Shown here: one piece after another, positions 33,137 through 40,152 of the stretch
How positions within the stretch are numbered: position 1 is the stretch's first letter
Layout of the letters: each line of letters opens with the position of its first letter
Source: Bacteroidota bacterium
Lineage (GTDB): Bacteria; Bacteroidota; Bacteroidia; 2-12-FULL-35-15
Reading direction: 5' to 3'
DNA length: 64,000 nt
Assembly: GCA_017303895.1 (NCBI GenBank)
Contig: JAFLBF010000001.1
Coordinates: forward strand, 248,001-312,000
The notes under the pieces: model-generated
Seen by the model: only the letters and a program-made list of their open reading frames with translations
The model's database searches: none
Told to the model about the DNA's origin: nothing
Program-made: the position numbers and the translations under genes

Positions 33137-34665
33137 TAAAATATTCCTGATAAAATATTACGCAAACTTACGATAATTACTACAATTCCAACCGTAATCA
33201 ACCCTGCACGAACGGGGATTTTAGATGTAAAATAAGCTGCAATAGGAGCCGCTATTGTCCCGCCAATAACCAACCCAATAATAATGCTCCAATGCTGTAA
33301 ACCAATAATGGTAAAAAATGTTACTGAACTCGCCAAGGTAATAAAAAACTCTGCGAGGTTCACTGAACCGATCGTATAGCGCACATCTCTGCCTCTGGCA
33401 ATTAATGTTGACGAAACGATGGGCCCCCAGCCTCCGCCTCCAATAGAGTCTAAAAACGCACCAAAGAATGCAAGTATTCCAATCCGTTTGATCTTTTTCT
33501 TTTCATTCAATTTCCTGATCGCTTTAATAATAATCGTGATCCCAAGAATGAGTGTATAAACAGAAACAATAGGCTTGATATATTCACTGTAGCTTTCGGC
33601 AGAAGATAAAATATAAGCACCAATGATCGCACCTATAATTCCCGGAATAAGTAAATTCTTAAATAATTTTGTGTTTACATTTTTAAATTTCAAATGACTT
33701 AAACCCGATGCACCGGTAGTGAATATTTCGGAAGCATGCACACTTGCACTAGCAGCTGCAGGCGTTACGCCAAAGGAAAGCAGAAATGTTGTCGCTGAAA
33801 GACCATAAGCCATACCCAATGATCCATCTACCATTTGGGCTACAAAACCTGCAGCAATAAATATCAAAACTGTTTCATCGATCAATCCCAACAATTCTCC
33901 GGCATATCCTCCAATTGCCGAAAATGGAATATATGTAAATAACAAGTGACCAAGCACCATTAAAGCTATGGAAGCCAGAGAATACAATAGCCAATAGCGA
34001 AGAAGTTCTTTCTTCGTTTTCTTCCTCGTGCTAACCAAATGGGGTTGCAAAGAAGAAATATTCTGACTGCTCGTTAAAATAGCGGTAGCTTCGTTCAACT
34101 TTTTTACCTTTTCAGTAAAATCACCTTTCAATTGATTTCTGAATTTGTTTAAAGAATCTATGGTGATCTGTGTATCATCAGGCAATGCCTCATTAAACAC
34201 TTCTTTCAAGCGCTTCGCCAATGTAGGCGATTTGCCATTGGTAGAAATTGCGATCTTCAGATCTCCTTTTTGTACGATTGAACCCAGATAAAAGTCGCAT
34301 AGATCAGGAGTATCAGCAACATTCACAAATAATTTTCTTTTAGTTGCTTCTGTTCTTATTAATTCACTAAGCGCTCTATCACCAGTGGCAGCAATAACCA
34401 GGTCTTTATTTTCAAGATCAGCAATTTCAAAGGCCCTCTCAATTAGCTTTACATTTGCTGAAGCTTCCACCAAGTCTTTTATCTCATCAGAAATAACCCT
34501 GGCAACCAATGTAATTTGGGTGGCGGGACTATTCTTTATTACCGCTGTAATCTTCTCCAATCCAATAACGCCTCCACCTACGATCAATAGATGTAATTGC
34601 TCCAATTTTAGAAAAACAGGAAACAGATGGTTCTGAGAATCTAATGTATTATTGACTTTTTCCAC
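33136..34665 (-). CDS. Fusion of siroheme synthase N-domain with TauE/SafE transporter
   Basis: 509 residues. Residues 1 to about 205 are a CysG/Met8-like precorrin-2 dehydrogenase/ferrochelatase module: HLLIVGGGVIGLEKITAVIK, NKDLVIAATGDRALSELI, FVNVADTPDLCDFYLGSIVQ and the substrate loop ISTNGKSPTLAKRLKE. From about residue 225, eight hydrophobic helices form a sulfite exporter TauE/SafE domain (FVAQMVDGSLGMAYGLSATT, DSIGGGGWGPIVSSTLIARG). One protein thus joins cofactor synthesis for sulfite reductase with a putative sulfur oxyanion or organosulfur permease. It lies inside the sulfur operon, overlapping both neighbours (17 nt and 1 nt). Confidence 0.9.
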   Translation of the reverse strand: MEKVNNTLDSQNHLFPVFLKLEQLHLLIVGGGVIGLEKITAVIKNSPATQITLVARVISDEIKDLVEASANVKLIERAFEIADLENKDLVIAATGDRALSELIRTEATKRKLFVNVADTPDLCDFYLGSIVQKGDLKIAISTNGKSPTLAKRLKEVFNEALPDDTQITIDSLNKFRNQLKGDFTEKVKKLNEATAILTSSQNISSLQPHLVSTRKKTKKELLRYWLLYSLASIALMVLGHLLFTYIPFSAIGGYAGELLGLIDETVLIFIAAGFVAQMVDGSLGMAYGLSATTFLLSFGVTPAAASASVHASEIFTTGASGLSHLKFKNVNTKLFKNLLIPGIIGAIIGAYILSSAESYSEYIKPIVSVYTLILGITIIIKAIRKLNEKKKIKRIGILAFFGAFLDSIGGGGWGPIVSSTLIARGRDVRYTIGSVNLAEFFITLASSVTFFTIIGLQHWSIIIGLVIGGTIAAPIAAYFTSKIPVRAGLITVGIVVIIVSLRNILSGIF

Positions 34666-35368
34666 CTATGTGCAGATTATGAAATAAACTTAAATTAATA
34701 ACATTCGTTTGCTCGAATGAATCTTTTCTATTCTTAACAAGAAAAATATCTGTATAGGATAACATAACACTGAGCGTCTCATTCCATTTATATCCTATTC
34801 CTATGCTTGCTCTATTCTGATCAAAGCTATTGTAAACAATACCTTCTCCGGAATTAAACATGACCTCGTCAGAAAGAGCAATATACCAAGTTCTATCATT
34901 CAAGCTTGCATGATTGAGTGGCATCTGCAGTTGTAACATATATCTATACCTATTTGTGAAGGAATTCGATCTCTGTCCCTCTATCGTATTTTGCATAGAC
35001 CTTTGCTCAATTCTCAAGCGATGGTTTATTTTGATCCTTTTAACCGCATTCGTAATCAGCAACTGTTCCCATCCTCTGAATTCCTCTCTGTAAGAACCAG
35101 TAGAAAAATGCTTGAAATATGCTATACCTGCAGTAATATTTACCTTCTCATTAAAAACATAGCTTAGCCCAGGACGTACCAGCTGCTGCGACCATTTGCC
35201 TGCCCAATCACTCCCACGCAATCCAAAATCAAAATAAAACGACCAATTCTTTTTAAAATTAACCTTAGTAAAATCGGAAAACCACAATGAATTAGAATGC
35301 TTTAAACTGTTCTGACTAAACAGAGTCAAAGAAGAAAAAAGTAAAAAGAAAACAATATTTTTTTTCAT
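34649..35368 (-). CDS. DUF2490-like outer-membrane beta-barrel protein
   Basis: 239 residues with signal peptide MKKNIVFFLLFSSLTLFSQN. Alternating amphipathic strands with aromatic girdles (WSFYFDFGLRGSDWAGKWSQ, RYRYMLQLQMPL, SIGIGYKWNETLSVMLSYTD) and a late NLSLFHNLH segment indicate an outer-membrane barrel of the DUF2490 type. No function is established. It sits within the sulfur operon, 3 nt after the DUF4395 gene and overlapping the fusion transporter by 17 nt, so a role in sulfur compound passage across the outer membrane is possible but unproven. Confidence 0.7.
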   Translation of the reverse strand: MKKNIVFFLLFSSLTLFSQNSLKHSNSLWFSDFTKVNFKKNWSFYFDFGLRGSDWAGKWSQQLVRPGLSYVFNEKVNITAGIAYFKHFSTGSYREEFRGWEQLLITNAVKRIKINHRLRIEQRSMQNTIEGQRSNSFTNRYRYMLQLQMPLNHASLNDRTWYIALSDEVMFNSGEGIVYNSFDQNRASIGIGYKWNETLSVMLSYTDIFLVKNRKDSFEQTNVINLSLFHNLHIGGKSQ

Positions 35369-35371
35369 CGC

Positions 35372-35830
35372 TTAATGATTCTTCCCTGGGATCAGTTTAT
35401 TCAAAATAGCATAAAAATAGCAGCCAAGACAAATACCGAATACACTCTCTAATAATGCACAAGCAAGTAATACCAAACTAGCACATACAAATAAGACATA
35501 CAAATTCGAAATTTGTGCGATAAATATGAGTAGGGCAAACACAATTCCGATCTTTGCAGCAAATAATTTGGGAGCACTGTCAATTGGTTTTGGTTTAATA
35601 TTTAGTGTTTCAACAATATTTTTTGAAATAAATCTCAAAACACTATACTTCCCAAAATCGAGGCCTCTCAAGGTGAAATCAACAATCAAGAATATGGATA
35701 ACAAATAATTATTAGTAATCAATACAAATGCAGCAATAATAACAGTTAAAAATGCAACTGCACGTACAATATTTTCATCTGTTCTTCCGGCTGAAACCGG
35801 GCAAGTAATATTTAGTTCTGTTTTCATCAT
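35372..35830 (-). CDS. DUF4395 family membrane protein
   Basis: 152 residues. An N-terminal CPVSAGRTDENIVRAVAFLT, two pairs of hydrophobic helices, and a C-terminal SVFGICLGCYFYAILNKL match the DUF4395 family, which keeps a CP motif and a CxGC motif. The cysteine pairs suggest thiol or persulfide handling, and the family often neighbours rhodanese or thioredoxin-like genes. Here it is embedded in a sulfur-assimilation operon, 8 nt after the methyltransferase gene. The function is not established. Confidence 0.8.
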   Translation of the reverse strand: MMKTELNITCPVSAGRTDENIVRAVAFLTVIIAAFVLITNNYLLSIFLIVDFTLRGLDFGKYSVLRFISKNIVETLNIKPKPIDSAPKLFAAKIGIVFALLIFIAQISNLYVLFVCASLVLLACALLESVFGICLGCYFYAILNKLIPGKNH

Positions 35831-35838
35831 TTAGTTAT

Positions 35839-36615
35839 TTAATTCAACAAATATTTCCAATCTGTTAGGCTTACCGGGAATTGCTCGTGCAGTTTCACCA
35901 CATCACCTATCACAATAATAGCGGGAGCTGCAATTTTTTCCTGTTGAGCAATCTCTGCAATGGTATCAATTGTTCCAAGTACAATTTTTTCATTCGGCAA
36001 TGAACCATTTTGTATGATAGCTATAGCTGTGTCGTGCTTATCATTTTGCTTGAACACATTAACGATCTCCTGCAGTTTATTTAAACCCATCAATATGACA
36101 ACAGTGGCAGTAGACTGAGCGGCTAAACGAACATCCTCTGAAAGTTGTCCGGAGCTGGTTGTGCCTGTTGTTACCCAAAAGCTCTCATTGGTTCCTCTAT
36201 TGGTCAGAGGAATTCCTTGTAACTCAGGTACTGCGATACTGCTGGAGATCCCCGGAATAACTTCTGTGTCAATGTTAAAAAGTTCAGCATATACTTTTTC
36301 CTCATAGCCACGTCCAAAAACGAAAGAGTCTCCTCCTTTCAGCCTCACCACATGACCATAAGTAAAAGCAAAATCAACGATCAAGGAATTGATCTGTTCT
36401 TGTGAATATGCATGATTGGAATTTCGTTTCCCAACATAAATTTTCAATGTTGTATCCGGAGCATAATTCAATAATTCTTTATTCACTAATGCATCATACA
36501 GTATCACATCTGCTTGTGTTAAAGCTTGCACACCTTTAACCGTGATTAGATCTGCATCGCCAGGACCGGCACCAACCAGTGTAAATTTTGGATATATATT
36601 ATTTCTTGTTTTCAT
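35839..36615 (-). CDS. cobA: Uroporphyrinogen-III C-methyltransferase (SUMT)
   Basis: 258 residues. The SAM-binding VGAGPGDADLITVKGVQALT with VILYDALVN, VVRLKGGDSFVFGRGYEE, VIPGISSSIAVPELQGIPLT and TVVILMGLNKL are the family blocks. It makes precorrin-2 from uroporphyrinogen III, feeding siroheme for the sulfite reductase upstream. The N-domain of the fusion protein downstream would finish siroheme. Its start overlaps the end of a 45-codon ORF by 17 nt. Confidence 0.94.
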   Translation of the reverse strand: MKTRNNIYPKFTLVGAGPGDADLITVKGVQALTQADVILYDALVNKELLNYAPDTTLKIYVGKRNSNHAYSQEQINSLIVDFAFTYGHVVRLKGGDSFVFGRGYEEKVYAELFNIDTEVIPGISSSIAVPELQGIPLTNRGTNESFWVTTGTTSSGQLSEDVRLAAQSTATVVILMGLNKLQEIVNVFKQNDKHDTAIAIIQNGSLPNEKIVLGTIDTIAEIAQQEKIAAPAIIVIGDVVKLHEQFPVSLTDWKYLLN

Positions 36616-36736
36616 TTTTTAAAGTATTAAGTTGTTTTTGTTTTGATTCAATAATTTTTTTGTTTTGATTGTGTTTAAAAAATTGATCATACCAACAACT
36701 GTCGTACTTAATATGTGTTTTAAATTTTGTTTTCAT
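36599..36736 (-). CDS. 45-codon ORF between sulfite reductase and cobA
   Basis: The frame MKTKFKTHIKYDSCWYDQFF continues with a Lys/Asn/Gln-rich helical tail to residue 45. Its ATG follows the sulfite reductase stop by one base (TAA A ATG) and its stop lies 17 nt inside cobA in another frame, a geometry typical of translationally coupled genes. No family is recognised. The only Cys is in DSCWYD. It could be a genuine small protein or serve to carry ribosomes from one gene to the next. Confidence 0.45.
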   Translation of the reverse strand: MKTKFKTHIKYDSCWYDQFFKHNQNKKIIESKQKQLNTLKNENKK

Positions 36737-36737
36737 T

Positions 36738-38837
36738 TTAGCTTGTCTGTTTACTCCGAATTGTTTTTGCTTGCTCTATAAAACCTATCGCTTCTGTCAA
36801 ATAATTTTCTGCAAATTCTTTTGATGGTTCATTCTGATTTATCTGCAACACAAATTCTTTAAATGTTGTTTTTAGTTTTATTTCATTTGTCTCCACATAC
36901 TGTTTATCAAAGTCATTGATAATTCCATGATGTGTATTGGTTGGTACACTCTTATCTAACAACAAGGCTTTGGCACTACTGATGATAGCAGCATAGCTAT
37001 GATAGATGCTGTCAGCATATAAACCATCGGCTAAACTATTTTTTGCCCAATCCAATTTTTCTTCTGCTTCGAAAATTAAAGTAGCTACCAGATCGATCAA
37101 TACTCCGGCACATTCACCCACTCCAATTTCGGTTTTAAATTGTTCCGTATGCCCCCAATCGATATAATCATCTGCAACTAAGGTTGAATTATCAGCATGT
37201 GGTTTTAACAACTGATAGAAATAGTCTTTGCCTTTTTTATCATAATAATTATTAAAATATTCTCCTTCCACTGCATTCTTTTCAAAATCATCCAACAATG
37301 TTCTTAATACTGCCGGTCCTCTTTTACTTGGAACCTTAATGATCTTATCTGCTATTCGCCCTTCCCCATTTCCTAAAACACCACCTCCTAAAACCAGTTG
37401 TAAAGCAGGAACTACATTATTCCCATTTTTAAAAGAACTACCATGGAACCCGATCTGAGCCAATGCATGTTGTCCACAAGAGTTCATACAGCCACTGATC
37501 TTAATTTTAATATCATTGTTAAATTGCAATTCGGGATATTCTTCTGTGATCACTCGTTCCAATTCTTTTGATATTCCTGTACTACTCGATATTCCCAAAT
37601 TACAGGTGTCTGTTCCCGGGCAAGCTGTTATATCTGCAACCGAATCGAAACCAATTTGGGCTAGGCCTAGTTTGGACAACGCTTTGAACAAAGCAGGCAA
37701 GGCTCCCTTTGGAACAAATTTCAATAACAGACCTTGATTCACAGTGATGCGTATATCATCTGTGGCATAGGTATCTACTACTTCTGCTAATTTGCGGGCA
37801 GTAGTTGTATTGATATTCCCTAAACTAATTTTTATGAAAACACCATAATAGCCTTGCTGCTTTTGTTCAAACACATTTGTCACTAACCAATCTTTATACA
37901 CCGGATCATCGCTTACTTTAAAAGTGGTAAAGGATGAATTAATATATTTTTCTTTTGATGGAACAGCTTCTCTGTCGATCTTATACGATTTAACATTTAA
38001 AGCCAAACGCTCTTCTTCAGTTAATTTTAAAAATTCTTCTATCCCAATTTTATTGATCAAATACTTGATACGAGCCTTGTGGCGACTCAATCGTTCTCCA
38101 TGTCTGTCAAAAACACGCACTACAGCTTCTGTAAATGGGATCAGTTGATCTTCTTCCAAGAATTCAAATGCCGTTTTTGCTAAAAATGGTTGAGCACCTA
38201 ACCCCCCACCGATCAACACTTTGAAACCTCTCACGATCTGTCCGTCAACGATCTTTACTTTCGGGATAAAACCCAAGTCATGCATAAATGTGTATGCAGT
38301 ATCTTCATCATTAGAAGAAAATGCAAATTTTAATTTGCGCCCCAATTCCTGACCAAAAGGTTTTCTCAGGAAGTAACGGAACATAGCATCGGCATAAGGC
38401 GAAACATCAAATGGTTCCTTTGGATCTATCCCGGTAACTGCAGAAGCAGTAATGTTACGAACGGTATTGCCACAAGCTTCGCGCAAAGTAATATCGTCTT
38501 GCTCTAATTTTGCCCACAACTCAGGAGTGCTATCCAAACTCACGTGATGAATTTGAATATCCTGACGTGTTGTTAAATGCAAATTCCCATTTGAATACTC
38601 ATCGCTGATATCAGCTATTCTCAACAATTGTTTTGTTGTTAACCTTCCAAATGGAAGTTTGATGCGAACCATCTGAACACCTTGCTGACGCTGACCATAA
38701 ACTCCTCGAGCTAAACGTAAGGAACGGAATTTGTCTTCATGCAATGTTCCATTTCTGAATGCACGTATCTTTTCTTCCAATTCGATAATATCTTTTTCCA
38801 CTAGTGGATTTTCAAGTTCTGTTCTAAAGCTTTGCAT
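36738..38837 (-). CDS. Assimilatory sulfite (nitrite/sulfite) reductase with C-terminal HEPN-like domain
   Basis: 699 residues. Two ferredoxin-like/siroheme half repeats are seen: NLHLTTRQDIQIHHV and ITVNQGLLLKFVPKG. The 4Fe-4S/siroheme cysteines are in CPGTDTCNLG and SGCMNSCGQH. These enzymes reduce sulfite to sulfide with six electrons. Beyond the usual end (about residue 570) lies an extra helical domain, FEAEEKLDWAKNSL and SIYHSYAAIISSAKALLL, typical of HEPN proteins but lacking the RxxxxH nuclease motif. It is the main catalytic gene of the operon; partners supply siroheme and sulfite. Confidence 0.92.
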   Translation of the reverse strand: MQSFRTELENPLVEKDIIELEEKIRAFRNGTLHEDKFRSLRLARGVYGQRQQGVQMVRIKLPFGRLTTKQLLRIADISDEYSNGNLHLTTRQDIQIHHVSLDSTPELWAKLEQDDITLREACGNTVRNITASAVTGIDPKEPFDVSPYADAMFRYFLRKPFGQELGRKLKFAFSSNDEDTAYTFMHDLGFIPKVKIVDGQIVRGFKVLIGGGLGAQPFLAKTAFEFLEEDQLIPFTEAVVRVFDRHGERLSRHKARIKYLINKIGIEEFLKLTEEERLALNVKSYKIDREAVPSKEKYINSSFTTFKVSDDPVYKDWLVTNVFEQKQQGYYGVFIKISLGNINTTTARKLAEVVDTYATDDIRITVNQGLLLKFVPKGALPALFKALSKLGLAQIGFDSVADITACPGTDTCNLGISSSTGISKELERVITEEYPELQFNNDIKIKISGCMNSCGQHALAQIGFHGSSFKNGNNVVPALQLVLGGGVLGNGEGRIADKIIKVPSKRGPAVLRTLLDDFEKNAVEGEYFNNYYDKKGKDYFYQLLKPHADNSTLVADDYIDWGHTEQFKTEIGVGECAGVLIDLVATLIFEAEEKLDWAKNSLADGLYADSIYHSYAAIISSAKALLLDKSVPTNTHHGIINDFDKQYVETNEIKLKTTFKEFVLQINQNEPSKEFAENYLTEAIGFIEQAKTIRSKQTS

Positions 38838-38841
38838 ATAA

Positions 38842-39714
38842 TTAAAGTGTTGCGTTATACAATTGATACCATTCTTCCCGGCTTAATTCTAAAGAATAGG
38901 CGCTAGCCGCGTTTTTTATTCTTTTTTTATCCGGACTACCGATGATCGGCAAAGCGCCTAATTTGTAGAGCCATGCCACGGCTATCTGTTCTACATTTGC
39001 TTGATGTTTTTTACCAATCGATTCTAATACTTTACGGATCTTGATCGCTTTTTTATCTTTTCCGGTCAAAATACGACCATCAGCTAATGGCGAAAAAGCT
39101 AGTGGTTTACTGTATTGCTCTTTGATAAAATCCAGACGACCGTCATTCAATGCATTTGTTTGCAGTAGATTCAATTCGATGTGATTCGTAATGATAGGTT
39201 GTGACAAATGTGCTGCCAACAAACGGTGTTGGGATGCATTAAAATTAGATACGCCAATGTATTTGATCTTTCCACTCAATACTAGTTCCGAAAGAACAGA
39301 TGCGGTTTCTTCCACATCAAATAAAAAATCAGGGTGTTCTAGCAAGAAAATATCAATATAATCGGTTTTCAATTTTTTCAAGGAACTATTTACAGATTCC
39401 TTGATGTGTTTTGCACTTAGATCATAATAAATATTCTTCCCTTTTATATCTTTTACTATCCCGGATTTAGTTGACAATACAATGTCTGCACGGTTAAAGG
39501 ATTTAGACTGGATGGCTTTCCCAAACAATTCCTCGATCTTTCCTGCTCCATATTGATCGCTATGATCGAATGTATTGACTCCTAACTCTAAATTGTAATT
39601 AATGATCTCTTCAACCTTTTTTTGGTTAACTAAACTTGGAGTATTCCATCTCCAAAAACTATAGATTGCTGCTGATACTTCAGGTCCTGAATCACTTATA
39701 TATATTTTTTCCAT
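38842..39714 (-). CDS. Aldo/keto reductase (YdhF-like)
   Basis: 290 residues. The catalytic tetrad is visible: Asp and Tyr in FDHSDQYGAGKIEELFG, Lys in VLSTKSGIV, His in LLEHPDFL. The NADPH site shows in IGVSNFNASQHRLL and LPIIGSPDKKRIKNA. It resembles the YdhF subgroup. It is the first structural gene after two attenuator-like leaders and 4 nt ahead of the sulfite reductase gene, so it is regulated with sulfur assimilation; its substrate there is not known. Confidence 0.88.
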   Translation of the reverse strand: MEKIYISDSGPEVSAAIYSFWRWNTPSLVNQKKVEEIINYNLELGVNTFDHSDQYGAGKIEELFGKAIQSKSFNRADIVLSTKSGIVKDIKGKNIYYDLSAKHIKESVNSSLKKLKTDYIDIFLLEHPDFLFDVEETASVLSELVLSGKIKYIGVSNFNASQHRLLAAHLSQPIITNHIELNLLQTNALNDGRLDFIKEQYSKPLAFSPLADGRILTGKDKKAIKIRKVLESIGKKHQANVEQIAVAWLYKLGALPIIGSPDKKRIKNAASAYSLELSREEWYQLYNATL

Positions 39715-39740
39715 TTTGTTTTTTTTAGTTATGTTTTTGA

Positions 39741-39778
39741 AATAAAAAAGCCCCTCGGCTATTCGCGGAAGGGCTTTT
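39741..39778 (-). terminator. Attenuator terminator 2 upstream of the sulfur operon
   Basis: On the minus strand GAAGGGCTTTT (plus 39768-39778) pairs with AAAAGCCCCTC (39746-39756), an 11-bp stem with one G-U, followed by CTTTTTTATTT. It lies 20 nt after the stop of leader ORF 2 and 27 nt before the aldo/keto reductase ATG, so it would stop transcription before the operon unless prevented. Confidence 0.75.
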
Positions 39779-39797
39779 GATCTTGCTTTATGTTGTT

Positions 39798-39908
39798 TTA
39801 ACTTTTACAACATTGCATAGTAGTAGCGCTCCGCATTCGCAGGTACATCATACAACACATACACATTAGTAAGTTGAAAGTTAAAAGTTGAAAGTTAAAA
39901 GTTGTCAT
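39798..39908 (-). CDS. Met/Cys-rich leader peptide 2
   Basis: 36-codon ORF from ATG at 39908. After a bland start, codons 15-21 read MCMCCMM, with more Met and Cys codons later (MQCCKS before the stop). Seven of seven residues in the core are sulfur amino acids, far above chance. It is followed after 20 nt by terminator 2. A weak competing pairing is TGCGGAG (39829-39835) with TTCCGCG (39764-39770). The ORF begins about 23 nt after the terminator of leader 1. Its first codons consist of AACTTTCAACTTTTAACTTT-like tandem repeats. Confidence 0.65.
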   Translation of the reverse strand: MTTFNFQLLTFNLLMCMCCMMYLRMRSATTMQCCKS

Positions 39909-39938
39909 TTATAATAGTATTACTGTATTAAAAATCAA

Positions 39939-39967
39939 AAAAGGCTTCCCGTTTTGGAAAGCCTTTT
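39939..39967 (-). terminator. Attenuator terminator 1
   Basis: On the minus strand AAAAGGCTTTCC and GGGAAGCCTTTT form the hairpin (9 bp plus two G-C pairs beyond a bulge), followed by TTTTGATTTTT. The 5' arm AGGCTTTCCA is also perfectly complementary to the upstream segment at 40000-40009, so terminator and antiterminator exclude each other. Confidence 0.8.
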
Positions 39968-39999
39968 AAAAAATGTATTTAAAAATATGTTATTACAAC

Positions 40000-40009
40000 A
40001 GGCTTTCCA
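40000..40009 (-). promoter_or_regulatory. Antiterminator 5' arm following leader 1
   Basis: TGGAAAGCCT on the minus strand, starting 4 nt after the leader 1 stop codon, can form 10 perfect base pairs with AGGCTTTCCA in the terminator 5' arm (39955-39964). A ribosome at the stop codon would cover it; one stalled at the Met/Cys codons would leave it free. Confidence 0.7.
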
Positions 40010-40012
40010 TAA

Positions 40013-40084
40013 TTAAATACACATCATACAGCACATCATTGGTCTGTTGATTGTAGATAATGTATATGTAAAGTTGTTGTTCAT
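40013..40084 (-). CDS. Met/Cys-rich leader peptide 1
   Basis: 23-codon ORF MNNNFTYTLSTINRP followed by MMCCMMCI and stop. The last Cys codon lies 10 nt before the antiterminator arm and the stop codon 4 nt before it. A consensus promoter lies directly upstream with a predicted leader of about 10 nt. The arrangement equals classical trp/his-type leader peptides, with Met and Cys as the sensed residues. Confidence 0.75.
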   Translation of the reverse strand: MNNNFTYTLSTINRPMMCCMMCI

Positions 40085-40102
40085 TTTTTTCTTATTGCGA
40101 TG

Positions 40103-40135
40103 CAAATATATGAATGTAAAATTCAATTTTGCAAA
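40103..40135 (-). promoter_or_regulatory. Consensus promoter of the sulfur operon
   Basis: On the minus strand TTTG (40132-40135), a 21-bp spacer, and TATATTTG (40103-40110). Both boxes match the Bacteroidota consensus. Transcription would start near 40096, about 12 nt ahead of leader ORF 1. Confidence 0.7.
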
Positions 40136-40152
40136 TTTATTTTTCTTATTAT

